Positions 20,431 through 31,412 of a stretch of 64,000 bases of DNA are shown here, in pieces. The position numbers were made by a program, and so were the translations under genes. Origin of the DNA: Cepaea nemoralis (taxonomy: Eukaryota; Mollusca; Gastropoda; Stylommatophora; Helicidae); assembly GCA_014155875.1 (NCBI GenBank), contig JACEFZ010003502.1, positions 1 through 64,000 of the forward strand, read 5' to 3'. Below the pieces are notes generated by a model, which saw only the letters and a program-made list of their open reading frames with translations, was not told the origin of the DNA and made no database searches. How positions within the stretch are numbered: position 1 is the stretch's first letter; each line of letters opens with the position of its first letter.

Positions 20431-20811
20431 TACAGGGTGTTTGTAAAGTCTCACTACACTTTGTATGTAGGACAGCTGTTTGTTGGAGAGCATGTTTTCC
20501 GTCTTGAAAACGGAAAACATAGCTCTCCAACAAACAGCTGTGCCATATATAAAGTGTAGTGAGACTTTACAAACTGGTTTGCAACTACTGGTCTAGGATC
20601 GAAGCTCAGGCAGGCCGACAGTTAGAGCATTGCTTTGCTGATCCGGCAGCTTGTCTTGCTCCAAGTGTATTATTGTTGCTACCTTTCCTCTGGAGTAAAC
20701 TAGACAGGCCGAGAGAGGGATCATGCTACATGGGCAACACACGGCCTCTGCAATTCAGCCCAAGCTTGTTTTTGAATTGGAATCGGAATCGGAAAAAACA
20801 AACACCCTGTA
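20431..20811. mobile_element. Palindromic MITE (tacagggtgtttg ends), broken by a retroposon
   Basis: The left arm 20431-20503 and right arm 20510-20574 are almost perfectly complementary around about 20506. The last 8 bp of the right arm, accctgta, lie at 20804-20811, after repeat A. The 6-bp acaaac at 20569-20574 and 20798-20803 is the duplication made by that insertion. TA at each end fits a Tc1/mariner-type MITE; this is inference. Confidence 0.8.
20575..20803 (+). repeat. Repeat A, truncated copy inserted in the MITE
   Basis: tggtctaggatcgaagctc, gatccggcagcttgtcttg and tcatgctacatgggcaac are shared with 24241-24480 (minus) and 38390-38560 (plus). It ends in a gaatcg-type short tail and a-rich sequence, as retroposons do. 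Confidence 0.75.
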
Positions 20812-20987
20812 GAAATTGTTCAAAATGTTCTCTTTATCTGTGTGTTTTCTCTTACATTGAACTTCCTGATCACATTTTGTAGCTCTGACATTAAATCAGT
20901 AATAAACAGAAGAATAGCAAGAATTTATACTAATGTGAAATCAAAGCTTGAAAGGAAGGCATGCAAAAAAATTGTTAAATGCTTTAA
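20617..20987 (+). repeat. 371-bp direct repeat, left copy (flanks piggyBac)
   Basis: From gacagttagagcattgc to gttaaatgctttaa it is identical, at every position compared, to 23622-23992. It covers part of repeat A, the end of the MITE and adjacent unique sequence, so it is not a transposon repeat of its own. Confidence 0.93.
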
Positions 20988-21419
20988 CTCTTTCACTACC
21001 GTGATCCCATCTGTGGACAGGTTGGATTTGCTGTAATGGCAGTCCGCCCTTTTCGTCCCACAAAATGATCAGTGGTTTATTTCATATCTTTCTGCTCCGT
21101 TTCGGAATTTTAAGGTACAGTAAACTGAAAAGTCGTACAGCCGAAAGATTTCTACGCCATGTTTATGAGGTCAAACGTTTTCTAATATTGGATTCTTGTG
21201 AATGTTCAGTTTTAAGGTAGTGTTAATTTGTTTTTTCACAATGGAAACGCCCACCAGTTTGCGTCCACGTAGTATGACTTGAGATCAAGCTAGATTATTG
21301 TTTATAACTGTTTTAAACAATAGTGATTCCCTTATCAGTGAATATTTAGAAAGTAGTTTTAGTTGTGTCTAAAGTTTTAGCACGTGGTGATAAAGAAAAA
21401 CCAGTGAATGTTCGTCAAC

Positions 21420-22330
21420 AGCTGAGTGTTTGACAACGAAGCACGAATGGCTGAAGTTTACGTCTGTCATTATTGCTATGGGACTTGATCCAAGACCATG
21501 TATCAAAGACTACCAGTGTACAAGTGCACATTTATATACTCCTTGGTATGGCACTGCCACTACGTTTCCCAGTAATCAATTAGAAAATTATAATATATTT
21601 ATCACACCATGTTTCATGTATGTCAACCTGAGGGTACCCACACAAAAAAAAAAAAAAAATTTATCCTCTTGTTGACATGATTCTGAAGAATATCCAGGAA
21701 GCATTTTACCCATTTGAAAATGTGTCCATTGATGAAATGATTATTTGGTGGAAGGGCTAAATAAAGCTAAAAAGACCATGCATTGTTGTCTCTACCAAGT
21801 CTGTAGTTAGAACTGTTGAGAGCGGATTGCGAAAACCGCAAAGCAAGCCGAAGATGGTCTCCATGAAAATAACACGGCGATGAATGGCTGCGACAGAATG
21901 GACCAAATGGTTGGATATTATAATATCCATGATAGGAAAACCATTAAGTGGTGGAAGAAGATCTACTACTAGATCTTTGAAATTGCACAGATCAATGCTC
22001 ACATCCTACATTCCATATGGCAAACAGAGAAAGGAGGAAAAAAATTGTTATAGAAGGATTTCAAGTAAAGGAAAGTGCTCATCGCGAAGTAGCTCAGAGT
22101 ATTCCTGAAAGTTTGACACTCTGCCTGCCGAAGAATTTCAGTCTGTTGCAGGAAATTATGCCGAAAGATTTACATGAGCCAAGCATTTAATAGAATTTGT
22201 CGGTGTCAATAGAGACTGTGATTTTTGCAGCACTCGAACTAAACGACACATATCATCTTTTGTTTGCTCCGGCTGCACTAATAGACCAGACTTGTGCGCC
22301 AAAGTTTGCTTTGCAGCCTATCACAAATAG
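21420..22330 (+). pseudogene. piggyBac transposase pseudogene
   Basis: Frame-shifted pieces include TSVIIAMGLDPRPCIKDY and TSAHLYTPWYGT near 21460-21550, then a region resembling ENVSIDEMIIWWKG (about 21716-21756). Next come DRMDQMVGYYNIHDRK (about 21895-21945) and a C-terminal Cys-rich stretch, RDCDFCSTRTKRHISSFVCS, at about 22210-22270. These match the DDE core and Cys-rich domain order of piggyBac transposases. Several stops, an A-run frameshift near 21645 and an apparent internal deletion make it non-functional. Confidence 0.85.
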
Positions 22331-22414
22331 ACTGCCACATATAGTAAATAAAAACAAACAGACATGACAATTAAATGTAAATCTGCCAAGTGTTTTCCTA
22401 ATTTTTGTCTGAAA

Positions 22415-23600
22415 AAAAAAAATACATGATTCAGAATCTGCGGCAAAACTTCTTTTCGGATGGTTGATTGGAAGCAATGGTGTTTATAGTTTAGAATAGT
22501 GTTGTTTGTTCAGTAAATTCAATTGGATTAGCAGTGATCAGGATATTGGATAACAACGCCCCCTCGGTAAGTACAATGTTTACATTATTTTTACCTCTTT
22601 TTAACAAATTATTTTAGAAGTTATATTATTATTTTTATTTTATTTACAACATACAGCAAAAATTCTCCTACCAACATATTCCTTGTGCTATCCCCTTTAT
22701 TTTGATATATAATACAACATTTCTGCTACAATTTTAACCATTTTCATAACATTATTGCGACATACACCAATTTCCAGATTTCGGCCATTAGTTTTTTTCA
22801 TTTGTGTGAAAAAGACATGGTTCAGAATATGCACCAAAACTTCCTTTTGGGTGATTTAAATGAGCAATACTGTTTATATTCTTGAAGACAAGTGGTGTTT
22901 GTTTGATTATTCAGTAAATTAAACATGATTAGCAGTATAGGAGTGTAGAAAACACATTCTAAGTGCAATGTTTACATTATTTTTACCTACTTTTGTCCAA
23001 TTATTTTACAAATTATATTATTATTTTTATTTTATTTACAACCTAAAGCAGAAATTCTCCTACCAACATATTCCTTGTGCAATCCCCTTTATTTTGATAT
23101 ATAATACAACATTTCTGCTACAATTGTAACCATTTTCATAACTTTACTGTGACAGACCCCACCTTCAAGATTTCAGCCATTATTTTTTGTCATTATTTGT
23201 GAAAAATACATGGTTCAGAATATGCACCAAACTTCTTTTTGGGTTACTTTAATGAGCAATACTGTTTATATTCTTGAAGACAAGTGGTGTTTGTTTGATT
23301 ATTCAGTAAATTAAACATTATTAGCAGTATAGGAGTGTAGAAAACACCTTATAAGTGCAGTTTTTTAAATAATTTTTACCTCTTTAATTTCAGTTGTTAT
23401 TATTAAACCTCTCATTATTGTCATAATATTTGTAACCTATCAATTAATTATTAACACTGTCATGTTCCTTGTGCAATCCTCTTTAATTTGATATGTAAAA
23501 CAATAGGTCTTCTACCACCTTAACCATTTTAAAAGCATTATTGTAACACACCCTTAGTTCCAATTTTCTGCCATAAATTTCTGTTTGGTCACAGCCCAGT
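22415..23600 (+). repeat. Three tandem ~392-bp units in the piggyBac 3' region
   Basis: The anchor acatg(a/g)ttcagaat(c/a)tg occurs at about 22427, 22816 and 23210. Each is followed by cagtaaatt...gattagcagt, then ccttgtgc(a/t)atcc and ttgatat(a/g)ta. The copies are diverged, so the triplication is old relative to the 371-bp duplication. Confidence 0.85.
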
Positions 23601-23621
23601 TTTTGTTTGGTAGTGAAAGAG

Positions 23622-23992
23622 GACAGTTAGAGCATTGCTTTGCTGATCCGGCAGCTTGTCTTGCTCCAAGTGTATTATTGTTGCTACCTTTCCTCTGGAG
23701 TAAACTAGACAGGCCGAGAGAGGGATCATGCTACATGGGCAACACACGGCCTCTGCAATTCAGCCCAAGCTTGTTTTTGAATTGGAATCGGAATCGGAAA
23801 AAACAAACACCCTGTAGAAATTGTTCAAAATGTTCTCTTTATCTGTGTGTTTTCTCTTACATTGAACTTCCTGATCACATTTTGTAGCTCTGACATTAAA
23901 TCAGTAATAAACAGAAGAATAGCAAGAATTTATACTAATGTGAAATCAAAGCTTGAAAGGAAGGCATGCAAAAAAATTGTTAAATGCTTTAA
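23622..23992 (+). repeat. 371-bp direct repeat, right copy
   Basis: Identical to 20617-20987. It follows the piggyBac right end without a TTAA. The next TTAA is at its own far end (23989-23992), then unique sequence continues (tagacaacaagagaac). Confidence 0.93.
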
Positions 23993-24184
23993 TAGACAAC
24001 AAGAGAACTTAAAATTCCTTGCAATAAAAAAATGTATCGAGGTTACCTGAAATAGGTTGTGTTACAGTACTACGAAAGAAGACATCTGTGATGATTGCTG
24101 GAGCATAAAACATTTATTGGGATGAAAGAAATATGAATTGCAAAGGATATTACTAATTTAATATTTGACGCACATTAAGCCTTG

Positions 24185-24690
24185 CCGTTTTGACAGACGA
24201 TATTTTGTTACTATGCGTTAAAAAAAAAAAAAAGCATGGCGGAGACCAGGGATTGAGTTATAGCACAAAGCCTGGGCTGAATTGCTGAGGCCGTATGATG
24301 CCCATGTAACATGATCCCTCTCTCTCTCTCTGCCTGCCTGGTTTACTCCAGAGGAAAGCGGTAACACTAATACACTTGGAACAAGATAAGCTGCGTATCA
24401 CAGCAAAGCAATGCTCTAACTGTCGGCCTATCGGAGCTTCTATCCTAGACCAGTTGCAAACCACGGCTCAGGGCATGGTCTGCCCTGCCACGACATTTAG
24501 TCTTTAGGTTGCATTTCTTCGCATGAGGATAAGGCTTGTACCCTCCAAATTGAGTTCTTGTGCCCGAAGCCGTTGGTACAGTGAGGTGTCGGGTTTGGTC
24601 AACGCCGCTCAGGATTCGGCGCTAACAGAAAGCAGGGAGAGCAGTTTACTGTCTTACGGTAGCTTGGTTATATTTGAGTAAGACCTGACA
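24185..24690 (-). repeat. Repeat A, long copy
   Basis: Read on the minus strand it parallels 38151-38650: gtcaggtctta, agctaccgta, tttctgttagc, ccaacggcttcgggc, gaaatgcaacctaaagac, tggcagggcagacca. No frame is convincingly coding. It could be a LINE 3' region or a long SINE. Confidence 0.75.
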
Positions 24691-25079
24691 CCCATATATT
24701 AATGTATAATAATAGTTAATAAGAATATTTAATAACTTAAAAATAGACGATACATTTCAAGAGAAGGAAAACAGAAGCAAAAGTACAAGCTAGGAAATCA
24801 TAAACAATAATGCTTCCAAATGTTTCTGTTATGTAGGCGGGGTTGAGCGTCAAACCTTGCATAAATACCCCAGTGGTTCGTGCATTCATCACCTCCGCAG
24901 CAAAAGTCCAACTCCTGGCCTTGTTGTGACGGGACTGTTTTAACTAACGGGAGAAGGGGCGGCGGCGAGTCACTGGTGCCGAGAAATAACCAGAACGATC
25001 TAGATGGGTATGCACGTACTTGCATGCGCAGACACGCGTGTGCGTGCCAACACACCTAAACTCGAGTAAGACCACAGTC

Positions 25080-26950
25080 TACTCTAGTAAAGGAAACGTG
25101 CTGAAGATGCAGGCAACCAGCCAGGAGGCTCACCACAGAAATCAGGATGCCACGCAATTACGCCATGAAAATGTCAACTACTGCTAAATGTTATGGTGCT
25201 CACCCTGCTTTGGACCCCAAGGCTGGTGCGGTGCCGGGCCCTATGCCTCGAGAGGGTCCAACCACAACTACTGGAGGTCCTTCTCAGATGTCCTGTGGAA
25301 CCAGGGGACCTGAGAATATAGCGTCTGGTCACACCAAGCAATTACTAAAAATAATGCACTGGAATGCGGAGAGGGTCACAAAAAAAAAAAAAATAGAACT
25401 AGAAAACATCTTGGACCAAGAAACAGTAAGCGTATGTTGCTTGCAAGAAACTCACCTCAACAAAAATATAGCCTTCAAAATCAGAGGCTACGGGTGTTAT
25501 TGATCTGACCGAAAGGACAGGCGAAAGGGTGGGATACTGACCCTTGTAAAAAAAAAAAAAAAAACATCACTGCTTCCCAAATTGAAGTTTTCAAGAAAAG
25601 GGCTGAGTATCAGACACTTTAACTAGACAGGCAATACAGACTTACATCTGATCAATTACTACTGTCCAAGTAACCGACACTGGACACACTACCATTAAAA
25701 GAAAAACAACATGATTGTGTGTAGCGATTTCAATAGCCACTCGCAGAGCTGGGGCTATGATCACATGGACCAGAGAGGAAAGAGACTGGAAGACTAGCAG
25801 GATGAGAACAATCATGGGGGGGGGGGGGGTGTATATGTCTGGGAAGAGAGGAATAAGAAGGCCAAAGAGAAGCTAGGTGCAGGATGTTGCGGATGATCTA
25901 TGGATGGGTGTATCAGATGCGGGACATCTTGCTTATGACGAAGAAGTTTTTCGGAAGGTTGTTATGGGAGCGAGGTTCTGCGAGGGAATTAATAAATGGA
26001 TTGTTTGAAAATATTGCTGTTCCAAGTTTAAAAAGATAAAAATAGGAGTATGACAGGGATGTGTACTGTCCCCAAGCCTTTTCAACCTATACACAGAAAG
26101 GATGTTTAAACAAGTTGAAATGCCTGGACTTAACATCAATGGGAGAATCATAAACAATCTTAGGGATGCTGACGATACCGTGTTACTAGCAGAAAGTGAG
26201 CAAGAGTTACAAAACCTAGAGGAACAAGTAAACAGGCACAGTGCAGAATGTGGCTTAGATATTAACACCCAAAAAACAAAACAAAAATAAAAAACTGTGA
26301 TAATTAGCAGTGAAAAGGAAAGGTCATAAATGAACATCACAGTAAACGGGCAGATACTAGAACAAGTAACAAGTTTCTCCTATCTTGGAGATGATGGCAG
26401 AAGTGAAATAGAAATCAAAAAGAGAATAGGAATGGCAAAAAAATGCTTTCAATGGCAAGAAATCAGTATTAACATCTAGAGATATTAATAATACATAAAA
26501 AGTGAGAATTGTAAAATGCTATGTATATTCAATGCTACTGTATGGCACAGAAGCCTGGACATTGAACAAGCAACTAGAAAGTCGCATAGAAGCCCTGGAG
26601 ATGTGGATACTCAGACGAATATGTCGTATTTCATGGAAACAAAAACAATCAAATGAAGAGGTTCTAGAAAAACTGGGAATGAAGAGAGAGCTGATGACAG
26701 AAATAAAGAGGAAACAAGTGAAATATTTTGGCCACGTTAAAAAGACATGATACTCTTATAAAAACCATACTGGAAGGCAAGGTTGAGGGCAGGCGAGCAA
26801 GAGGTAGACAACGATACAAGTGGGAAGATAACATTAAGAGGTGGACGAACATCAGCCTGACAGAATGTACAGTCAAGGCAAAAGACAGACAGATTTGGAG
26901 ATCCATTGCAGCCAACCTTCATTGTGGAGACGGCACCTGATTGATTGACG
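25080..26950 (+). mobile_element. LINE with endonuclease and RT remnants, internally deleted
   Basis: The 5' part (25147-25503 and on to about 25800) shows an APE-type endonuclease start: KIMHWNAERVTKKKKIELEN and SVCCLQETHLNKN. About 25711-25780 shows a degraded (G/S)DFNSHSQSWG motif. The 3' part (26041-26940) shows RT and C-terminal pieces: LRDADDTVLLAESEQELQNL (ADD box), LLYGTEAWTLNKQLESRIEA and EGRRARGRQRYKWEDNIKRW. It ends in a tgattgattga tail. The centre of the RT is missing and A-runs and a poly-G shift the frame, so it is inactive. It is an RTE/CR1-like element; the clade is not certain. Confidence 0.85.
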
Positions 26951-27389
26951 TTTTGTATTCACAGTCTGTGGAATTAATGCAACATATACTGCTATAGTGT
27001 GTCTTATTTTCGGTAAAGTTTTCCCCACAATACACTAACACAGCTCTAATTACGAAATGTGTTGGAAATATCCACCACTGTTTAGTTGGCAAGTATAAAT
27101 ACAGTTTTTTCATGTTGTCAATGACAACAGGCAAGCAGTGACCCTGCACAGTTAGGGCATTGCAATGTTATTAATATTGTTGACGATTACAACCTAAAGG
27201 TAAATGAGTGTGTGGGGATTGTTTTCGTACATATTTCCTTCAAGAAAACCGCAGAGGTAGTAGTCCTTGGGAATAAGATCCGGAGAGCGTGCAGGTCAAT
27301 TTTCGAGAGAGATAATGTGATTTGCAAAAATGCCAATAAGAATAGTGTTAGTGCCAATAGTGATTTTACAGCTGTGTTAGCAGTTGAGC

Positions 27390-27845
27390 CATCTAGTTCT
27401 TGTTGTTCTTGTTGTTCTTCTTCGTCTTCTTATTTCGTTCGCCTGAAATATGTCTACAACTGCATTGTTGTCTCTTGTTTGAATCAAACAGTCTTTTTTA
27501 GTTCACTCAGCGGTCCAGAGAGTTTATCTTCCACTGTTGTCTCTCTTCTAGGCCAGAAGGTTCGCCTGGATATGTTGTAGTTTGGGCAATCCTGGAGTAT
27601 GTGCTCTGCTGTCGGCGACGCCAAACCACATGTGCACATGGCTGAGTCACCAATCTTGAATTTTGTATACATGTAGTTGCGTAATCTATTGTGTCCTGTT
27701 CTGAGGCGCAGAATAATGACCTGTTCTGGTCTGTCTATAACGGGTAGTCGTCTTGAGTAGGGTTTAGGGGCATTCTGACTGATTTGTTCAAGTTCTCGCT
27801 CAGGAAGTTGGGCTTTAGTGGTTCCAGAATCTTAGTTCGGCATCT
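27390..27845 (-). mobile_element. LINE C-terminal fragment (zinc-knuckle type)
   Basis: The minus-strand frame reads MYTKFKIGDSAMCTCGLASP, then TAEHILQDCPNY and a GPLSEL segment. This C-x-C...H....C pattern after the RNase H region is common in LINE ORF2 C-termini. A near-identical fragment is at 46790-47130. GAA/CAA-rich repeats at the low-coordinate edge act as the tail. Confidence 0.75.
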
Positions 27846-27853
27846 TTAATAAT

Positions 27854-28205
27854 TTACAGTATTAATTTAAAAAAAAAAAAAAATGGAAAGATTATTCGCA
27901 TAGGACTCATTGCACACCACAAAACTACTTTCTGACTGTGGAGAGGCACTTGATGCAGCGCATAGGAATTTTCATCACTCCAAAGATGACAATTCTGACT
28001 GTTCACGTACTCAGAAAGATGAAACCATGCTTCGTCAGTGACAAAAGTGACATCAAGGATTTCCTCATCTTTCGTAGGCAAGAAAATTCTCAAACCACAT
28101 GCAATAGTTACCTCTGCAGTAATGTTCTGATTCTTTTAGTTGAGGTACAACAGAAAACTTGTATGGATATAACTTCAATTTCTTCTTCAGGATTTTGTGG
28201 ACGGT
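27854..28205 (-). pseudogene. mariner-type transposase, C-terminal part
   Basis: Minus-strand frames read SSTVHKILKKKLKLYPYKFS, then VTDEAWFHLSEYVNSQNCHL and VPLHSQKVVLWCAMSP. These are typical of Tc1/mariner DDE transposases (second Asp in TDEAWF). Stops and a frameshift are present, and the N-terminal part lies at 28728-28990 beyond an inserted LINE. Confidence 0.8.
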
Positions 28206-28213
28206 ACTGCTTG

Positions 28214-28719
28214 TGTTGTATGGCTCTGAACCCTGGAGTACAACTAAAGGAAACGAAGCCTTGTTACAAACCTTTGAGAACAAAGTCTTAAGACGCATCT
28301 TTGGGTCCATTAGGGATTCACAAAGTGGAGAGAGGAAAAGAAGAAGTAACAAAGATATCTAATGACCAGTTTAAGTCCCCGCTAATCACTGGCTAATAGG
28401 CTAATAAATAGGCTGCAATGGCTGGGGCATATAGAAAGAATGGAAGATAATAGGGAAACAAAACTCGCTTACACTCAGGAAATAAATGACCGTAGACCCC
28501 GAGGTAGACCAAGAAGACGGTGGAGGGATAATATAAATACAGACCTACAAGCACCTGGAATCAGCGACTGACAAGAGAATGTCGACCAGAGAGACGAATG
28601 GAGACGGCTTGTATCTGTAGCAAAGATGGCTCGGAATGCTGAAGAAGAAGAAGAAGAAGAAGAAGAAGAAGAAGAAGAAGAAGAAGAAGAAGAAGAAGAA
28701 GAAGAAGAAGAAGAAGAAG
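28214..28719 (+). mobile_element. LINE 3' end with (GAA)n tail inserted in mariner, 8-bp TSD
   Basis: actgcttg occurs at 28206-28213 and 28720-28727. The insert reads LYGSEPWSTTKGNEALLQTF and ERMEDNRETKLAYTQEIND in broken frames. It ends in about 26 GAA repeats (28641-28719). Joining the mariner pieces across it continues the transposase at REHT/SSTVHK. Confidence 0.88.
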
Positions 28720-28727
28720 ACTGCTTG

Positions 28728-28990
28728 ACGTATGTTCTCGTTGGGCCATCTTTCTTACTGATTTACCTGGACTTATTAGCATGCTGTCCTGGATGTTGAG
28801 GAATGTTTCTGGAGAAATAGATGGTCTACCTGGACGGCGCACATCATAAACATTGCCAGTACTGCGACATTTCTTAATTAAATTGCTAACAGTATTAGGG
28901 TGAGGCACTCGAGTATCAGGAAATGTCATCATAAATTGTCGAACAATCATATTCGAATACCTGCCACACATGTTTAAAAAGTTAGATGCA
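28728..28990 (-). pseudogene. mariner-type transposase, N-terminal part
   Basis: The minus strand reads MTFPDTRVPHPNTVSNLIKK, then STGNVYDVRRPGRPSISPET and SVRKMAQREHT. This is the helix-turn-helix DNA-binding region with the GRPS linker seen in mariner-like transposases. The C-terminal half resumes at 28205. Confidence 0.78.
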
Positions 28991-29220
28991 TATGCATATC
29001 CTTTACAGGAAGTTGCAGTCAAAACCAGTATGTTTTGCTATTGTGATCTCTTGGCAAGTTTATGTTCAGTAGTTTGCCATTCCTTTCTGAACGACAGGCA
29101 TCATACCATTTCGTAAAAAACCAACGTAAGACGGTCTGCTGCCAAATCGCCCACACAACTGTGTTTCGAACGCGGGTATACAGGTGAACGAACTGCGTCC
29201 GTAGCCCTTCCCAACGGACC
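28990..29220 (-). mobile_element. tRNA-derived SINE S2 copy
   Basis: It shares tatcctttacagga, gcagtcaa(a/c)accag, ttcttggcaag-like and agtttgccattcctttctga with five other copies in the window. On the minus strand these follow a degenerate tRNA-like head. Confidence 0.65.
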
Positions 29221-29234
29221 CGGCAAGAGACACA

Positions 29235-29376
29235 TAGTTTAGTTTAGTCGACGGATCATCATGTCACACGAGTATAACCCATAAGTGCTCCGTTCTACTC
29301 CTAACTCAAGCCGGAGTCCGGAAAATCTCAGCTCAGTGAACGAACTCCGTAGCACCTGCGAGAACTAAACTAAACT
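29235..29376. repeat. Small inverted-repeat element
   Basis: The ends tagtttagtttag and ctaaactaaact are inverted. The interior has no coding potential. Repeats of gtgaacgaactgcgtccgtag occur on either side of the left end. It directly abuts element E4. Confidence 0.5.
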
Positions 29377-29385
29377 TTCTTCAAT

Positions 29386-29567
29386 CGAAGTGTTTATTCG
29401 CCAACGGTTCTGGTCACGTGACGTCTATATCTTCTATATTAGAGAGCAGTACAAACTGGCATATCGTTGGGGGCCAGTATAATGTATTAAGTTAGTGTTA
29501 GGATTAGGGTTAGTGAATACATGGTAGTAATACATGTTCCAGGGCCCCATCTGCGAATAAACTCTCC
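29386..29567 (+). mobile_element. MULE-like MITE E4, 9-bp TSD
   Basis: The 9-bp ttcttcaat flanks it at 29377-29385 and 29568-29576. Its ends, cgaagtgtttattcgcc and ...gcgaataaactctcc, are inverted over gtttattcgc. It contains ggttctggtcacgtgac. The termini equal those of E3 (7241-11468) and E1 (59515-61170), so this 182-bp copy defines the family. Confidence 0.85.
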
Positions 29568-29845
29568 TTCTTCAATAGTAGCTGAGATCAATTACTGAAA
29601 CACCTGCATGTAGCAGTAATACTCTGAACTAACGTTTAAATGGCGCTTGAACTGTGACGTAGTACACAACTTAAATTAGGCGCAAATACTTTATTTCAAA
29701 AAGTACACAATAATTCAATTATTACACACTGCTTAGTGCTTGTTTCAATGTGCACTTGACTTGACTTTACAAATGTCAAAATGTCTTTTATTGTATTAAT
29801 TATTTGGTTTCAAAATAACAAGTCTGGCAACCAGGTAACAAATCA

Positions 29846-30110
29846 AATCAGACAGACCACCTGGCATCTTCACAACGAAAGTCGTCCATTCGAGTAGACA
29901 TCGGATCTTCAGCGCTCCCTGTCTCGTCAACTATTTTGAACTTTAGTTACTTTTTTAGTAAGTTTAAACTTTAATAGATATTTTTTTTATTTTCTACTCG
30001 CACAGTTGTAGTGATTACTTCATCAGTAATATACACAACGTGAGGTAAGTGCTTTATTTATTGTCAGTTCGGTGATATCTGAATTATTTGCTACATTTAT
30101 TTATCAAGTG
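29846..30110 (+). repeat. Interspersed repeat C, copy 2
   Basis: It matches 5535-5760 in order (accacctggcatctt, ggatcttcagcgctccctgt, ttttctactcgcac, attgtcagttcggt), with the terminal 80-bp unit in single copy. Confidence 0.7.
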
Positions 30111-30180
30111 GACGATTGGCTTGGCGGTTCAATTGATACTATAAATAATAAAATATTGAATAACGAAGACACAAACAATA

Positions 30181-30240
30181 GATTGCACGATTTATTGCCT
30201 GGCATATTTCGCTGCATCTCGTCAGGTACATACTGCAGAA
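30181..30240. mobile_element. MITE family M, left end only
   Basis: ttgcacgatttattgcctgg, catatttcgctgcatctcgt and acatactgcag match the left inverted terminus of 48267-48511. Confidence 0.6.
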
Positions 30241-31412
30241 ATCACACAACTTACGTGAATTAACTAGATAAATCCTTCAAGTTGAAATATACACATATTC
30301 ACACAGTAAATGAGTAATGTCACTTAACTATCTACCACGGTAATTTTAAGCTGACTAACAATTATTACCAACATTAACATGTCTTTCTGTTTGCACAATT
30401 CTGGCTTGCGTTGATAGATCATAATTGCTTCTGCAAATTTTAACAAATAATTTTTAATAATAAACAATTAAATATTTACAATAATTATTTATTTTTATTT
30501 AAATATTATATATTTAATTTTTATAAATTAAAATAATTAACAATTTCTGCAAATATTGACTAAATAATTTTGGTATTTAAACAAAACAGTCAGTGATATA
30601 ACAATATTTTACACAACGAGGCTTATAGTAAAAGTTAATAAGTATAAGTTATTATACTATACGCTTCGTGGTTTAAAATGTTATACATAAGTACGTATGA
30701 GTATAGTATTAGTTTTGAATATTTGGTATATGGAGTTACTACAGTTAGCTCCTTATTTTTGAACCATTCGGCACTGTTTGTTTTTGTGGCCTCGGGTGCC
30801 TGCCTTGCCTCTTTCCTTTACTACTAGCAGGTTTGATCATGATTTTAAAATTGGGTATTTACTAATGAGACCACTGCAGATAGATATGCATTTAAAAACC
30901 AAATATAATGGTACCTCAATGAATCATGTATGTCAATTCTAAGCAGAGATATTCATATTTGAGTGTCAGGATCTTGAACAAAAGATTTCTCAGATTTCGC
31001 TGTCTGTGCAGCTCTCCTTTATTGTCCCAATCCGAGTGTCTTGAACATGTCTCCATTAGACACTACCGTTGACAAACAAAAATCAGAGATGCAAAAATAC
31101 AAGACAAATGCTGCAGATTAAAAGAAAATACTCATCTAACAATATTTCTCATTTACAGTTAATTCTAAAATAATAAATTGTACTGCCAATCCCTGCGAGA
31201 TTCAGATGAGATTGTCTCAAATGGGCCATAGATGGATATTAAAACTGACTTCAAAAATATGTTAAAGGATGAAAAACTAGTAAAAGTATTCAAATAAATT
31301 ATTAATAATCTTTACACTTGTATTCTCTTTAACTTTAGTAGTTCAAATTGCACGTTTTGAGTGTAGAAAGTATGTGCAGCCTAGTTCGATTTATATCCGC
31401 ACTGCTGTACAG
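30241..31412. other. AT-rich non-coding stretch
   Basis: No gene was recognised. Around 30850-30960 there is an old repeat (gggtatttactaatgagacc) shared with 33845-33861 plus 34262-34350, where it is split by an insertion. Confidence 0.5.

Larger units (their letters stand above)
20988..23621 (+). mobile_element. piggyBac element, inactive
   Basis: The ends are ctctttcactacc (20988-21000) and ggtagtgaaagag (23609-23621). TTAA precedes the left end (20984-20987), as expected for piggyBac. The right end is not followed by TTAA but by a second copy of the 371 bp upstream. The interior carries a broken transposase (about 21420-22330) and a roughly threefold repeated 392-bp unit. No intact ORF remains. 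Confidence 0.88.

Noticed and set aside
20559..21036. Duplicated small secreted proteins (107 and 64 codons, also at 23585-24050)
   Set aside because: They are identical because the DNA is the 371-bp repeat; the sequence is repeat A and MITE and shows no coding signature.
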